This document shows, piece by piece, positions 5,228 to 6,308 of a DNA stretch of 6,308 bases (the first letter of the stretch is position 1; each line of letters begins with the position of its first letter). The position numbers and the translations under genes are program-made. The DNA lies in the NCBI GenBank assembly GCA_964393335.1, contig CAYMTN010000283.1:1-6308 (forward strand), in the 5' to 3' direction. A model generated the notes under the pieces. That model saw nothing but the letters and a program-made list of their open reading frames with translations. It searched no databases and was not told the DNA's origin. Source of the DNA: CAYMTN01 sp964393335 (GTDB lineage: Bacteria; Chloroflexota; Anaerolineae; Aggregatilineales; Aggregatilineaceae).

Positions 5228-6308
5228 CTAACGCGACAGGGTAGGGTTGAGCACGCGCTGTGCCTCGGAAACACAGGTCGCGCTGGCAAGTGTCACCAGG
5301 TGATCGCCTTTGCGGATGACCGTGTCCCCGTGCGGGATGATCACACGTTTGTCGCGGCGGATCGAAACCAGGATACAATCCTGGGGCAGTGTGTCCGCGA
5401 TTTCACTCACCGATTTGCCGTTAAAGGTATGTTTATCGGTAATGTCAGCTTCCAACACGCGCACGTTGCCTTCGTGGGCCTCACGCAGTTCGCGGAGCCG
5501 GGAGCTGGTATCCTTCCGTGAGGCGATAGCACTTTCGTACGCCAGGATAATATCCTGCCGTCGCAGTACGCCAATCACCGTGCGTGGATCCTCGCGGGTG
5601 ACAATCGGCAGCCGCCCGACACGCCGCACCCCCATGCGGAACAGCGCCGTGCTGATCGTTTCATCCGGGTATGCGACAGCCAGCCCGTCAACCGTCGAGA
5701 TATCGGCGGCTGTCTGCTGTTCAAATTCCTTCGAGAGCATCGCTCTTTCGAGGTCCCCCAGGCTGACAACGCCAAAGAGCTTGCCTTGTTTTTCAAGCAC
5801 GGTAAAGCCGTGATGGTGCGTGCGCTCGAATTCGTGGACCAGTTCGGTGAGTGGCATGTCGGAGGGCACGGAATCGAACTCGGTAGTCATGGCGTCACGG
5901 ACAAGTACGCTTTCCAGCAGGTCCACATCCCGTGAACTGCGCGTGGGAATCTGCGCTTCGTACAGGCTGTGGTATTTCAGTTTGGACGAGAGCGTCGCTT
6001 GAATCAGGTAACTGATCGTAACCACGAGCGCCGCCGGGGCCAGAAGGTGATAACCGCCCGTCATTTCGGTCACCATGAACAGGGTTGCAATCGGCACACG
6101 TCCCGCGCCGCTGAACACAGCGGCCATGCCCACTACGACGAACGCTGCCGGTACCTGGTTGAATACGTTGGCCAGCACACCGCCCAACATCGCGCCGACG
6201 AACAGGCTGGGTGCAAACACGCCGCCCGAACCGCCGGAGCCGACTGTGAGCGACATGGCGATGATTTTGCCGAACATCAAGACAATCAACAGGCCGATTG
6301 CCATCTGC
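5228..6308 (-). CDS. CLC-type chloride channel/antiporter with CBS pair and TrkA-C domain, 5' end outside the window
   Basis: C-terminal 360 or so residues of a CLC membrane protein; the frame is open through the right edge, so ATG 6304 is internal. Numbering from that Met, residues 1-115 are the last transmembrane helices. They include the anion-selectivity motif GSGGSGGVFAPSLFVGA (22-38), the counterpart of GGIFAP in E. coli ClcA, then the re-entrant and final helices with VPIATLFMVTEMTGGY (70-85). Tyr115 in SLYEA aligns with the chloride-coordinating Tyr445 of ClcA. Two CBS domains follow (about 132-190 and 198-258), which in this family bind adenine nucleotides and tune gating. After a charged linker (263-279), residues 280-350 form a TrkA-C/RCK_C domain with the HGDTVIRKGDHLVTLA signature near 325-340. 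The gating glutamate motif (GxEGP) is off the window, so channel versus H+/Cl- exchanger cannot be decided. The gene converges on the dehydrogenase gene. Confidence 0.93.
   Translation of the reverse strand, partial: QMAIGLLIVLMFGKIIAMSLTVGSGGSGGVFAPSLFVGAMLGGVLANVFNQVPAAFVVVGMAAVFSGAGRVPIATLFMVTEMTGGYHLLAPAALVVTISYLIQATLSSKLKYHSLYEAQIPTRSSRDVDLLESVLVRDAMTTEFDSVPSDMPLTELVHEFERTHHHGFTVLEKQGKLFGVVSLGDLERAMLSKEFEQQTAADISTVDGLAVAYPDETISTALFRMGVRRVGRLPIVTREDPRTVIGVLRRQDIILAYESAIASRKDTSSRLRELREAHEGNVRVLEADITDKHTFNGKSVSEIADTLPQDCILVSIRRDKRVIIPHGDTVIRKGDHLVTLASATCVSEAQRVLNPTLSR

Overview
The window reads as a chromosomal segment of a moderately GC-rich bacterium. The gene style (bacterial sigma-70-like promoter, clear Shine-Dalgarno sequences, a sugar dehydrogenase with a paired-cysteine C-terminal half, a CLC channel carrying CBS and TrkA-C domains) would fit a Chloroflexota/Anaerolineae-type organism. 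That placement is an inference from the look of the proteins, not a proof. No mobile element, RNA gene or CRISPR array is visible.

Left part (1-3650, minus strand): a tightly packed operon read right to left, hydB-hydG-hydD-hydA. It encodes the four subunits of a cytoplasmic NAD(P)-linked [NiFe] hydrogenase of the group 3b (sulfhydrogenase) type. HydA (cut by the left edge) holds the Ni-Fe site and HydD carries three [4Fe-4S] clusters. HydG is the flavin/NAD(P) reductase subunit with a [2Fe-2S] centre, and HydB is a 4Fe-4S electron-transfer subunit. Electrons would run between H2 at HydA, the clusters of HydD, and NAD(P) at the flavin of HydG, with HydB as a further redox arm. Gene spacings are 15 nt, a 1-nt overlap and 5 nt, so the four genes are probably one transcript and translationally coupled.

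Middle (3651-3946): a roughly 300-bp divergent intergenic region. It holds two abutting perfect 10-bp palindromes on the hydB side and a pair of CRP/FNR-like boxes repeated at exactly 18 bp in the centre. A recognisable promoter for the rightward gene follows. This is the most interesting non-coding DNA in the window.

Right part: a plus-strand gene (3947-5149) for an exported or membrane-anchored PQQ-dependent sugar dehydrogenase-like beta-propeller, closed by a strong intrinsic terminator (5179-5214). Converging on it from the right edge is the 3' part of a CLC chloride channel/antiporter gene (5228-6308, minus) with a CBS pair and a C-terminal TrkA-C (RCK_C) domain.

I found no clearly undescribed system. 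The points worth a second look are the regulatory architecture of the divergent region, the extra conserved-looking cysteines of HydB, the HydD tail, and the domain architecture of the CLC protein.
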